Part shown: in pieces, positions 25,402 through 32,885 of the stretch
Numbering within the stretch: position 1 is the first letter of the stretch
Layout of the letters: the number at the start of each line of letters is the position of its first letter
Source of the DNA: an uncultured Alistipes sp.
Lineage (GTDB): Bacteria; Bacteroidota; Bacteroidia; Bacteroidales; Rikenellaceae
Assembly (NCBI GenBank): GCA_900550375.1
Contig: URRP01000021.1
Location: forward strand, 1-43,215
Length of the DNA stretch: 43,215 bases
Reading direction: 5' to 3'
Notes under the pieces: generated by a model
The model's database searches: none
The model's input: only the letters and a program-made list of their open reading frames with translations
What the model was told of the DNA's origin: nothing
Program-made: the position numbers and the translations under genes

Positions 25402-26061
25402 CTACTCGTAATAGCGCCATACGATCTCGACGGCCGGATCGTGCGACATATCGTTGGGATTGGTCCCTGCGACGCCTTCGGGAACGGGCAGTCCCCGTGC
25501 GGCGAAATGCTCCGTCCAATAGGCCGGCAGCTCGCCGCCGGCCGTGCGGAAGGTCATGGGACGACTCTGGAGCAGATGCGTCGAATCGTCCGGCGCCAGA
25601 AAAGATTCCCACACCAGTTCGCTGCAATAGAGTTTGCCGTTCGCAGGCAGGAAATCGTCGTCATAGGGAAGTCCCAGCCGTTCGTGCGCACGCCGCAATG
25701 CTCGGTTCACCACCGTACTGTCCGCGCCGCGTACCCGTCCGACAGCCGCCATAAGCCCTTTTTCGCACCGTGCCGAACGGGCGAGAAATTCGTCCAGCGG
25801 CGTACGCCGCACACTCGTGTCGACCGCTTCGAGGACGAACGCCCCGTCGGCCGCCGCCTCGACGATCCCTACATGCGAGAAGGTCACCGCCTCGCCGCGC
25901 TGCGTCGCCGCGACGATGGCATCGGTCATCCCCTCCGCCGCCGTAAGCTGAAACAGCAGATCGCCCGTGCGGGGCGCATACTCCCCGCCGCAGGCAAACA
26001 GCAGCAACACCGCTGCGACTCCCAAAATCTCCGACCGCATCTTTTTTATTTGTATCCTCAT
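25402..26061 (-). CDS. YiiX/YebB-like NlpC/P60-superfamily lipoprotein
   Basis: 219 residues from the ATG at 26061 (26040 is an alternative start). SPII signal with lipobox LLFAC (Cys24). The body is a permuted papain-like (LRAT-type) fold: GDLLFQL, FSHVGIVE with catalytic His63 and LYCSELVW with nucleophile Cys146. This superfamily includes peptidoglycan amidases, but the permuted LRAT-like branch contains lipid acyl hydrolases/acyltransferases. It is first in an operon with glpQ and glpT, so an acyl-hydrolase role that supplies deacylated phospholipid to GlpQ is a reasonable inference. The frame continues upstream to 26241 only through repeat-derived DNA. Confidence 0.8.
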   Translation of the reverse strand: MRIQIKKMRSEILGVAAVLLLFACGGEYAPRTGDLLFQLTAAEGMTDAIVAATQRGEAVTFSHVGIVEAAADGAFVLEAVDTSVRRTPLDEFLARSARCEKGLMAAVGRVRGADSTVVNRALRRAHERLGLPYDDDFLPANGKLYCSELVWESFLAPDDSTHLLQSRPMTFRTAGGELPAYWTEHFAARGLPVPEGVAGTNPNDMSHDPAVEIVWRYYE

Positions 26062-26207
26062 GGAATCAACCGTTTCGTCATCCTTCGATCCTTCGCCCGG
26101 CATGAACCCCGTCGCACCGTGCCTCTCGACGGCTCGCGCTACGGACAACACCTCCTGCCGCCGAAGAGAACTGCAATGCGGTCGCTCCTCGGAATCATCA
26201 AACGCCT

Positions 26208-26234
26208 GATTCCCACGTTCCGCCCGAAATGACA
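26208..26234. repeat. Isolated arm of the composite palindromic element
   Basis: GATTCCCACG at 26208-26217 to AATGACA ending 26234 matches an inverted right arm of the elements at 13.5 and 31 kb. Degraded similar segments lie at about 26075-26108 and 26176-26203. They fill the gap between trmB and the YiiX-like gene. Confidence 0.6.
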
Positions 26235-26255
26235 CAATCAATTTTTAATTCCTAA

Positions 26256-27005
26256 TTACTTCCGTGCCTCCTCGCAATCCTTCTCGCTCTTGAGTTTGTC
26301 GTCCTCCTCCCAGTCGAACCAGTCGAACCGCGAGGCATCGTCCAGCGTGAAGCGGGTATAGGTAATCGGCAGGCCGCGGTCGAGAAACATCTGCTCGTAG
26401 GCCGTCTTGATCGAGAGCACCTTGTCGGCGTACCCCGTACCGTAAATATCGGGATTCGAGACCTCGCAGCGCAGTCCGCAGCGGCGAATCACTTCATCGG
26501 TATAGCGGTAGAGATGCTGCGAATCGGTCTTGAGGTTGATCCAGCCGCCCGGCGCGAGGAACTGCGCGTAACAAGCCAGAAACGGCGGCGCGGTAAGCCG
26601 TTTTTTGGCGCGGCGCGTCTTGAGCTGCGGATCGGGGAAGGTGATCCACAGTTCAGCCACCTCGCCCGGTGCGAAAAACGACGTGATGAACTCGATGCGC
26701 GTACGCAGGAATCCCACGTTGTCCATTCCCTGCTCGGTGGCAGTCTTCGCGCCGCGCCACATCCGCGCGCCCTTGATATCCACCCCGATATAGTTGCGCG
26801 TGGGATCATCGGCCGCCAAAGCGACGGTATATTCGCCCTTGCCGCACCCCAATTCGAGCACGATCGGACGGTCGTTACGGAAGAAATCAGCGTGCCAGCG
26901 CCCCTTGAGCGGATGATCCTTGTGAAATACCTCGTCGAACTCCGGCTGAACGAGGCATCGGAACGTACGGTTCTCAGCAAATTTCTTCAGTTTATCTTTT
27001 CCCAT
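26256..27005 (-). CDS. trmB: tRNA (guanine-N7-)-methyltransferase
   Basis: 249 residues, SAM-dependent enzyme making m7G46 in the variable loop of tRNAs. Seen: SAM-binding motif IVLELGCGKGEY (48-59), YIGVDIKGARMW, and the family signature ITFPDPQLKTRRAKKRL; the N-terminal KDKLKKFAENRTF is the usual Bacteroidota start. The ATG at 27005 begins five bases after the gldH stop; an in-frame start at 27014 would overlap gldH. Third gene of ricT-gldH-trmB. Confidence 0.94.
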   Translation of the reverse strand: MGKDKLKKFAENRTFRCLVQPEFDEVFHKDHPLKGRWHADFFRNDRPIVLELGCGKGEYTVALAADDPTRNYIGVDIKGARMWRGAKTATEQGMDNVGFLRTRIEFITSFFAPGEVAELWITFPDPQLKTRRAKKRLTAPPFLACYAQFLAPGGWINLKTDSQHLYRYTDEVIRRCGLRCEVSNPDIYGTGYADKVLSIKTAYEQMFLDRGLPITYTRFTLDDASRFDWFDWEEDDKLKSEKDCEEARK

Positions 27006-27010
27006 GATCG

Positions 27011-27454
27011 TCAAATGCTTTTTTCAATCGTTATTCCCACAGCTTCGATGCCCCGCACCGGACAGCAGGGACGGATCGTTATCCGGTAGTCGCCTTCGCG
27101 GCGCAGCACCGCACGCCGCCGGTAGAGCACCGCCGTATCGCGCAATAGCGGCGAAGGGCTGCGCGAGGGGGTGAGCCGCAGCGTGAAGGTCTCCGTCAGA
27201 CGGAGCAAATCGGGAGCGACGGTCGTCACCTCCAGATCGATCGGATCGCCGGCGAAAGCGGCATCGTAACGTACGACGAGCCACAGATCGCACGCAGCGA
27301 GCGTATCGGCATTCGCCAATCGCACCTCGACGCCCTCCCGCCAACCGGACGGATCGACATCGGCCACGGCACTCCGATGCGGCGAAAAGCATCCGGCCGC
27401 CGGCAGCAATGCCAGCAGCAACCCCGCACGAAGAATCCGTTTCGTCTTTTTCAT
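27011..27454 (-). CDS. gldH: GldH-family lipoprotein
   Basis: 147 residues. SPII signal MKKTKRILRAGLLLALLPAAGC (positions 1-22, lipidated Cys22). The rest is a small beta-rich domain (DLWLVVRYDAAF, DLEVTTVAPD, RITIRPCCPVRGIEAVGI). GldH was named in gliding Flavobacteria, but homologues are widespread in non-gliding gut Bacteroidales and their role there is unknown; nothing else of a gliding or type IX secretion cluster is present here. The start at 27454 is taken because longer in-frame versions run antisense-like through the low-complexity tail of ricT. The call rests on size, lipobox and the conserved position between ricT and trmB. Confidence 0.75.
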   Translation of the reverse strand: MKKTKRILRAGLLLALLPAAGCFSPHRSAVADVDPSGWREGVEVRLANADTLAACDLWLVVRYDAAFAGDPIDLEVTTVAPDLLRLTETFTLRLTPSRSPSPLLRDTAVLYRRRAVLRREGDYRITIRPCCPVRGIEAVGITIEKSI

Positions 27455-27469
27455 CTGTGCCGTCAGTAA

Positions 27470-27493
27470 GAATCCGCCCTCACAGGCGGATTC
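27470..27493 (-). other. Hairpin between ricT and gldH
   Basis: Perfect 9-bp stem GAATCCGCC (27470-27478) with GGCGGATTC (27485-27493), 6-base loop, ending 15 bases before the gldH start. No T-run, so it may adjust expression or message stability within the operon. Confidence 0.55.
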
Positions 27494-27539
27494 GCAGGTC
27501 GGTCGGCAAGCGCGGTGCGCCCCGTTCCGTATCGTTTCT

Positions 27540-29069
27540 TTACTCCTTATCGCCTTTGCCGCCGCCGTTGTCTCCAGAGGAGCCGCCCTGCGCCGGACGA
27601 TTGCCGTTACCCTGATTCCCGCCGCCGCGATTCGAACGGCCGCCCTGCCGGTTGCCTTCGCCGTTGCGATTTTCGTTATTGCGGCCTTCGCCGTTGCGGT
27701 TTTCACCTCCGCGGCCGCCGTTTCCCCGACGTCCGTTGCGGCGATCCCCACGCGGACGATCACCGCCGCGTTCACCGCCCTGCGATCCGCCGTTTTCGCC
27801 GCCGCCGTTCCCCTGACCGCCGTTCTGCGGATTACGGACAGGACGCGCACCGCGCTGTCCACCGCTCGAAGCACCGGCTTCGCTGCCGGCTCCCCGCTCC
27901 GCTCCCGCAGCACCTTCGGCCGCCTTGTCATGCGGCCCGTTTCTGCGGTCGCCGCGACGACGCTTACCGCTGCGGCGCTTGTTGTCGAAACGGGTGATGC
28001 TGTCCTCCTCCGAACGATAGGTCGGCTCCTCGGTCACGGCCGATGTATCCTGCTCGGGGAGCAGCCGGTCGACCTTCTTGCCGGCTCGGTTGAGCGCCTG
28101 AATCTCCTTCACGCGGTCGACCGAGAGCGTAGTGACGTTCACCATCGCATCCTTGCTACTGCTGAACTGCATCGTGTGGGCCAGAATATCGCTCTTGACG
28201 AGGTAATACTCGCCGTCGAGCGCCTGCAACGGCTCCTTCACGCGCGGGAAGTCACGCCGCGCATCGGCATAGATATCGTACTCGTAAACCAGACAGCACT
28301 TGAGTTTCGAACACTGTCCCGCCAGCTTCTGCGGGTTGAGCGACAACTCCTGCATACGCGCGGCATTGGTCGTGACGCTCGAAAAACTCGATATCCACGA
28401 CGCGCAGCACAACTCGCGGCCGCAGGCACCCAGACCGCCGATACGCCCCGCCTCCTGCCGTGCTCCGATCTGCTTCATCTCGATGCGGATGTGGAACTGC
28501 TCGGCGAAGACCTTGATCAGCTCGCGGAAGTCGACGCGCTCGTCGGCGATATAGTAAAAGATCGCCTTGATCTTGTCGCCCTGATACTCCACGTCGCCGA
28601 TCTTCATGTTCAGCCCCATATCGGCGGCGATCTGCCGCGAGCGGATCATCGTCTCGTGTTCGAGCGCGATGGCCTCCTGCCAACGCTCGATGTCGTAAGG
28701 CTTGGCCTTGCGGTAGATCTTCTTGAACTCGCCGTTGTAGGGGTTGAATCCCGTGCGGCGCATCTGCTTGGCCACCATGTCGCCCGCAAGCGTGATGATG
28801 CCGATGTCATGCCCCGGCGAGGCCTCCACGGCGACGATATCGCCGGCCTTGAGCGGGAGGTTGTTGACATTCTGATAGTAGGAACGGCGTGTGTTCTTGA
28901 AGCGCACTTCGAATATATCGGTCGGAACGTGATCGGGATAGTCGGCGAGCCACTGCGTCTCATGGAGCTTGAAGCACCCTTCGCAGACGGTCGCATGGCA
29001 CTCCTCGCCGCAGTTGCAGAAGGCGGCGCCGCGGCCGATCTCCGGTCTGTTTTTACAATTGCATGACAT
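27540..29069 (-). CDS. ricT: PSP1-domain (RicT-like) protein with long Gly/Arg/Asn-rich tail
   Basis: 509 residues from the ATG at 29069. The N-terminus is Cys-rich (MSCNCKNRP, FCNCGEEC, VCEGC). The PSP1 core includes ERVDFRELIKVFAEQF, GGLGACGRELCCASW and QCSKLKCCLVYEY, the Cys pattern of RicT, which in Bacillus joins RicA and RicF in an Fe-S complex affecting RNase Y-dependent mRNA processing. From about residue 355 the protein turns into a basic, then Gly/Arg/Asn-rich low-complexity tail with many RGG, RRG and NRNGEG units, about 150 residues absent from the Bacillus protein. RicA and RicF are not in the window. The role in Bacteroidota is undetermined; RNA binding by the tail is inference. 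Confidence 0.88.
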   Translation of the reverse strand: MSCNCKNRPEIGRGAAFCNCGEECHATVCEGCFKLHETQWLADYPDHVPTDIFEVRFKNTRRSYYQNVNNLPLKAGDIVAVEASPGHDIGIITLAGDMVAKQMRRTGFNPYNGEFKKIYRKAKPYDIERWQEAIALEHETMIRSRQIAADMGLNMKIGDVEYQGDKIKAIFYYIADERVDFRELIKVFAEQFHIRIEMKQIGARQEAGRIGGLGACGRELCCASWISSFSSVTTNAARMQELSLNPQKLAGQCSKLKCCLVYEYDIYADARRDFPRVKEPLQALDGEYYLVKSDILAHTMQFSSSKDAMVNVTTLSVDRVKEIQALNRAGKKVDRLLPEQDTSAVTEEPTYRSEEDSITRFDNKRRSGKRRRGDRRNGPHDKAAEGAAGAERGAGSEAGASSGGQRGARPVRNPQNGGQGNGGGENGGSQGGERGGDRPRGDRRNGRRGNGGRGGENRNGEGRNNENRNGEGNRQGGRSNRGGGNQGNGNRPAQGGSSGDNGGGKGDKE

Positions 29070-29087
29070 TCTTTCGTGTTTTACCTG

Positions 29088-29119
29088 CAAATATAGGTAT
29101 TTTTCAACGGAATCCCAAT
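29088..29119 (-). promoter_or_regulatory. Promoter of ricT-gldH-trmB
   Basis: On the minus strand: ATTG (29119-29116), 20 bases, TATATTTG (29095-29088). The ATG follows 18 bases later, giving a very short leader. Confidence 0.72.
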
Positions 29120-29234
29120 TTCTTTTCGCAATAATCCCCTCCGGCCCCGCATCGGAACAGCCGTCGTTTTATCTGCACTTTCCTGCGGTCCCGTATCGGC
29201 GGACACGCGTGTCGCCCGACTCCGGCCGGACACG

Positions 29235-29265
29235 AAAAAAGGGACGGAATCTCTGTTCCATCCCC
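29235..29265 (-). terminator. Rho-independent terminator after the MATE gene
   Basis: On the minus strand a stem of about nine pairs (29241-29250 with 29255-29264, one mismatch, loop of four) is followed by six T (complement of 29235-29240). Confidence 0.85.
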
Positions 29266-29285
29266 GAATTTCCCGCCTCGCCCCG

Positions 29286-30653
29286 CTACTCCGTGACGCC
29301 GGAGGTCCGCAGTTGGCGCAGCCGCCGGCGAATACGCAGCAGGTAGAGCACGGCGGCCGTCGTCAGTCCCACGAAGTAGCCGATGAAAAGTCCCCACGGT
29401 CCCAATCCGAGCGTAAACCCGCAGAGATACCCCACCGGCAGGTTCAGCACCCAATAAGCGGCAAAGGCCAGCGGCATGATGATCTTCACGTCCTGCACGC
29501 CGCGCAGCACCCCCACCGAGATGTTCTGGATGCCGTCCGGCACTTGATAAAGGGCGATCAGCACGAGCATCGACGACGCCAGCGAAATCACCTCGCCGTT
29601 GGTGGTGAAGATGAACGGAATCACGTGCCGCAGCGTGACGAACACGATGGCCGCGAAGAGATTCCACGCAATGACGATATGCAGCGCCGCCTTGGCCGCC
29701 ACGCCCAGCTCGTCGAAGCGGCGCGCGCCGTAGCAGTGCGAGATACGGATCGTCGTCGAGGCGCCTACGGCCGTGACGATCATAAAGGCGAAGTTGCCCA
29801 TCGTCAGGGCGATTTGGTTGGCACTGATGGCCACGGCGTCGAACCACCCCATCATGATACTCGTCAGCACGAAGGCCGACGCTTCGAGAAACATCTGTCC
29901 CGAAATCGGCACGCCCATGCGCACCAGCTGCGTCACCGAGCGCCGTGAATAGCGCATTTCGGGCAACAGCGCAGCGTACTCGCGCAGACGATTGCGGCGG
30001 TAGAAATACCAGACGGCGACCAAAGGCATCGCGATACGCGAAATGAGCGTCGCCACCCCCGCGCCCGTCGCACCCATCGCCTCGAAACCGCAGTGTCCGA
30101 AGATGAAGACCCAGTTCAGCCCGACGTTCATCAGGTTGCAGCCGATGACGATCACCATCGAAATAACGGTGTTCCCCACCCCCTCCAGAAACTGTTTGAA
30201 GGCGAAGAACAGCATCACGGCCGGCATACTGAAGGCCATGAGTTTATAGTAGGGAACCGCCTGCTCGACCACCTCCACGGGCTGTCCCATGCGATACATG
30301 AGCGGGATGACGGCCAGCTGCAAGGCCGCGATCAGGAAACCGAGCACCGTGTAGAAAATCATGCCGTTTTTGAGATAATCCGCCGCACCGCGCTTGTCGC
30401 CCTGCGCGAAACACTCGCCCACGAGCGGAGTCAGTCCCAGTGTCAGCCCCATCCCCGTTACGAAAAGGATGAAGAAAACCGCCCCGCCGAACGACACGGC
30501 GGCCAGCGGCAGCGGATCCTCGCCGCCGAACTGTCCGACCATGGCATTGTCGGCGAACTGCACCAGAATCTGCCCCACCTGCGACAGTACGACGGGCAGA
30601 GCCAGCTTCAAATTGGCCCGATATTGTTCTTTATAACGCGAAAAACTGTACAT
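29286..30653 (-). CDS. MATE-family multidrug/metabolite efflux transporter
   Basis: 455 residues, about 12 membrane helices in two related halves; cation-coupled exporter of the inner membrane. Seen: LALPVVLSQVGQILVQFADNA at the N-terminus (first helix, shared by NorM/DinF-type members), ALQLAVIPLMYRMGQP, NVGLNWVFIFG and, in the second half, MGVPISGQMFLEASAF. The substrate cannot be read from sequence. Single gene with its own -7 box close to the start and its own terminator. Confidence 0.92.
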   Translation of the reverse strand: MYSFSRYKEQYRANLKLALPVVLSQVGQILVQFADNAMVGQFGGEDPLPLAAVSFGGAVFFILFVTGMGLTLGLTPLVGECFAQGDKRGAADYLKNGMIFYTVLGFLIAALQLAVIPLMYRMGQPVEVVEQAVPYYKLMAFSMPAVMLFFAFKQFLEGVGNTVISMVIVIGCNLMNVGLNWVFIFGHCGFEAMGATGAGVATLISRIAMPLVAVWYFYRRNRLREYAALLPEMRYSRRSVTQLVRMGVPISGQMFLEASAFVLTSIMMGWFDAVAISANQIALTMGNFAFMIVTAVGASTTIRISHCYGARRFDELGVAAKAALHIVIAWNLFAAIVFVTLRHVIPFIFTTNGEVISLASSMLVLIALYQVPDGIQNISVGVLRGVQDVKIIMPLAFAAYWVLNLPVGYLCGFTLGLGPWGLFIGYFVGLTTAAVLYLLRIRRRLRQLRTSGVTE

Positions 30654-30660
30654 AGGGCCG

Positions 30661-30668
30661 CAAAGATA
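30661..30668 (-). promoter_or_regulatory. -7 element of the MATE gene, 7 bases from the ATG
   Basis: TATCTTTG on the minus strand at 30668-30661; the ATG is at 30653. The transcript would have almost no leader. A second identical box lies at 30722-30715, 54 bases upstream, in a partly duplicated segment (CAAAGATACGAAAA twice). Confidence 0.6.
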
Positions 30669-30749
30669 CGAAAAGTTGTTTGATTATGCAGAGACGAAGT
30701 ATCTAAGGCGAAGCCAAAGATACGAAAATCGAGTGCAGAAGCAGCGATC

Positions 30750-31398
30750 GATCCTCACGTCGGATGCGCGTCGCATCCTCCTCAGGATGACAGATTCAAT
30801 AGACAAGCGGTAAAAATTTCGCTTCGGGATGACTGTAAACGGTCATTGCGAGGAGCCGCTTGCGGCGACGCGGCAATCAACCGCTGTCTTTTTTGTTTAC
30901 CGCTGGAAAACAGCGGTCGATCCTCGCGTCGTACCTACGGCGCTCCTCAGGATGACAGAAAAACCGGCACTCGCCTCTGGATGACAAACACAATTGTCAT
31001 TCCGAGCGGAACGAAGTGAAGCGCGGGAATCCACCGTTTTCCCGCATTCCATAGCCCTGCAAAAGCTCCGCATTGCGAAAAGTGCGGAGAAAGAGACACG
31101 CGACGGCGAACGTAAAAACGAGGCCGGTTTGTTTACAAACCCGCGAAGGCACCCGTTTTAGCGAGCTGCCGCGCGGATCCCGCACCTTTTCGCCCTGCGG
31201 ATGGTTTCAGCGCACTTTTAAGTTCCTTTTGTGTTGTCGCGACTCGAATGAGTTCGCAAGCGACTCATTGCTCGCTGCTCCGACACTTAACACAAAAAGG
31301 TGGTGAATGATGCTCACGCTCGACCTGCGGTCTCGCTCAGCATGACAATATTGATCTGTCATTCCGAGCGCAGTACAGCGGAGCGGAGCGTGGGAATC
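30750..31398. repeat. Three composite palindromic elements in a 779-base gap
   Basis: Full copies at 30750-30878, 30919-31031 and 31309-31398. Each has a left arm like GATCCTCRCG...CTCAGGATGACA and a right arm like TGTCATTCCGAGCG...GGGAATC. The first also shares the central CAAGCGGTAAA with the copy at 13.5 kb. Between the second and third copies is about 280 bp without coding signal, containing a stem at about 31075-31096 and the nested palindrome at 31225-31300. No gene is supported in the gap. Confidence 0.8.
31225..31300. repeat. Nested palindromic unit
   Basis: Outer arms CCTTTTGTGTT (31225-31235) and AACACAAAAAGG (31289-31300) are inverted with one extra A. Inside, AATGAGTTCGC and GCGACTCATT (31247-31269) form a second stem with one bulged base. 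It could fold as one RNA or as a cruciform. Confidence 0.55.
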
Positions 31399-31432
31399 CA
31401 CCGCTTTACAGATCTCCGACATGCGATAAAAT

Positions 31433-32053
31433 TCACTTCACGAAACGTACATACTCGGCATAGACGATCCGCGTATGGGGATTCGACGAGACGATCTCCT
31501 GCCGCACGGCCTTCGTGCCGAAGCGGATGAAGAGAAAGCGGCGCGGCACACGGTGGACGATCTGCCGCAGGGTATCGACACTCTCGATACGGCAAGTCAC
31601 CGAATCGCCCCGAATACGTCCCTCGACCGTCACCCACGGATCGCGCCAGCGAAACAGACGTACGCTGTCGAACCGCACGGCCGACACCATCCTACCGCTG
31701 TCGCAGAGTGCGGAAAAGTCGCGCCGCACGACGCTGTCGCGAAGCGGCGCCTGCACGTCGATTTCGGTCGCGGTAGCCAGCGTGGCCGCAGCTTCGACCC
31801 GCCGCAAACGGATGCCCAACTGCCGGATGCGCTCGGCATCGCCGGCACGCAGACGTTCGAATTCGCGGCAGCGCAGTTGCAGTACTTCGGCCGATGCGGC
31901 CGCTTCGCCCGCCCGTGTGCGATACTGCTCGATCTGCGACAACAGAGCGTGTTGGTTTTGTCCGAGACGGTGCGTTTCGGTACGATAACGGCGCAGACTC
32001 CCCGCCAGCAGCAGCGTGACGGCGAGGGCGTAGAGAATCAGATATTTTTTCAT
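31433..32053 (-). CDS. Small membrane-anchored coiled-coil protein, function unknown (DUF6549-like)
   Basis: 206 residues from the ATG at 32053; an in-frame start at 32074 is less likely because MKKYLILYALAVTLLLAGS gives a clean signal anchor. After the membrane helix (about 4-20) comes a coiled coil (about 28-95, Gln/Arg/Glu-rich heptads) and a beta-type C-terminal domain ending HTRIVYAEYVRFVK. I believe it belongs to a Bacteroidales family of unknown function, tentatively DUF6549. The arrangement (one helix, coiled coil, small domain) recalls i-spanins, but no lysis genes are near. It is last in the tilS-holA unit, 51 bases after the previous gene. Confidence 0.6.
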   Translation of the reverse strand: MKKYLILYALAVTLLLAGSLRRYRTETHRLGQNQHALLSQIEQYRTRAGEAAASAEVLQLRCREFERLRAGDAERIRQLGIRLRRVEAAATLATATEIDVQAPLRDSVVRRDFSALCDSGRMVSAVRFDSVRLFRWRDPWVTVEGRIRGDSVTCRIESVDTLRQIVHRVPRRFLFIRFGTKAVRQEIVSSNPHTRIVYAEYVRFVK

Positions 32054-32104
32054 GATGACGACGGTTTTGCACACAAGGTAGCGCCGCGTGCGGCCGTCGT
32101 GTTT

Positions 32105-32869
32105 CTATTTTTCGGGAAGCGCCGCCAATGCCGCAGCGATGCGTTCGGCCATGAGCGACAGATAGAGCGCGCCGCCGCAGGAGGCGATCGCGCTGACCCC
32201 CTCGCAATCGAAACCGAAGAGTTCGTCGAACGCTCCGAGCTGTCCGGCATCGACAGGCCGTTCCACCAGCGGGATCCCCGCCCGCCGTGCCGCCTCGGCT
32301 ACCAGCATCCGCTCGACATCCGCGGCAGGCGCGGCATAGATCGTATCGTCGCGCACAGCGAACAGCGGCGCATCGCCGGCTCGGTACGCCACACCGCTAC
32401 GGTCGCAAAGGATTGCGCAGCGCGCGCCGAGCCGTTCGGCCTCCAGCTGCGCCCATCGCGCCGTCTCGCGCCGCGCCGAAGTAGGCCACTCGGAGCGATA
32501 ACCGTCGCACGACACGACCGCCGCCGCCGGACGCAGACTCCGCAGGGCGTACTCTCGATAGAGCGACACGCCGTCGGCCGTCAACACGTGCGTGCCGTCG
32601 GCATAGAGCCGCAGCGTGACGGTCGCACCGCCCGCCGGATAGCCGTCGGCCCGCAGCAGCGCACCGATCTCGTCGGCGATGCGCCCTGCCGGCAACTCCG
32701 CCCGGCGACCGTACAGACGTTCCGACGCCTCGCGCAGCAGCCGCAGATGCGCCGACACATGCAGCGGTCGATAATCGATCGTGCGCAACCGCTGGTAAAG
32801 ATACACCCCTTCGGGCAGTCCCTCGCCGAGCGGTCTCAAACATCCGTCGATAGAGCAGAAATCGGTCAT
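32105..32869 (-). CDS. Class IV aminotransferase-fold protein lacking the PLP lysine
   Basis: 254 residues. The N-terminal part has the class IV pattern (GVYLYQRLRTIDYRPLHVSA, HLRLLREASERL) of branched-chain aminotransferases and aminodeoxychorismate lyase. In the catalytic half, the segment TSARRETARWAQLEAE aligns by eye with the S-x-R-x-K-x-N motif but has Glu135 where the PLP-binding Lys should be; the following E-G-x-x-S-N motif appears as YRAGDAPL, and the late G-T-S region as FGFDCEGVSA. PLP binding is therefore doubtful. It sits 16 bases after holA in an operon. An annotation as pabC or ilvE would be unsafe. Confidence 0.7.
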   Translation of the reverse strand: MTDFCSIDGCLRPLGEGLPEGVYLYQRLRTIDYRPLHVSAHLRLLREASERLYGRRAELPAGRIADEIGALLRADGYPAGGATVTLRLYADGTHVLTADGVSLYREYALRSLRPAAAVVSCDGYRSEWPTSARRETARWAQLEAERLGARCAILCDRSGVAYRAGDAPLFAVRDDTIYAAPAADVERMLVAEAARRAGIPLVERPVDAGQLGAFDELFGFDCEGVSAIASCGGALYLSLMAERIAAALAALPEK

Positions 32870-32885
32870 CGCACGAAAAAAAATA

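Noticed and set aside
27455..27931. N-terminal extension of the GldH frame.
   Set aside because: It overlaps the Gly/Arg-rich tail of ricT in another frame and is low complexity; a lipoprotein signal starts cleanly at 27454.
31073..31306. 77-codon ORF in the large gap.
   Set aside because: It consists of palindromic repeat DNA; composition is not like the genes here.
30750..31398. CRISPR array.
   Set aside because: Repeat units are long, inverted relative to each other and irregularly spaced; no cas genes are present.
32105..32869. Annotation as pabC (aminodeoxychorismate lyase) or ilvE.
   Set aside because: The PLP lysine and adjoining motifs are not visible, and no pabA/pabB or branched-chain genes adjoin.
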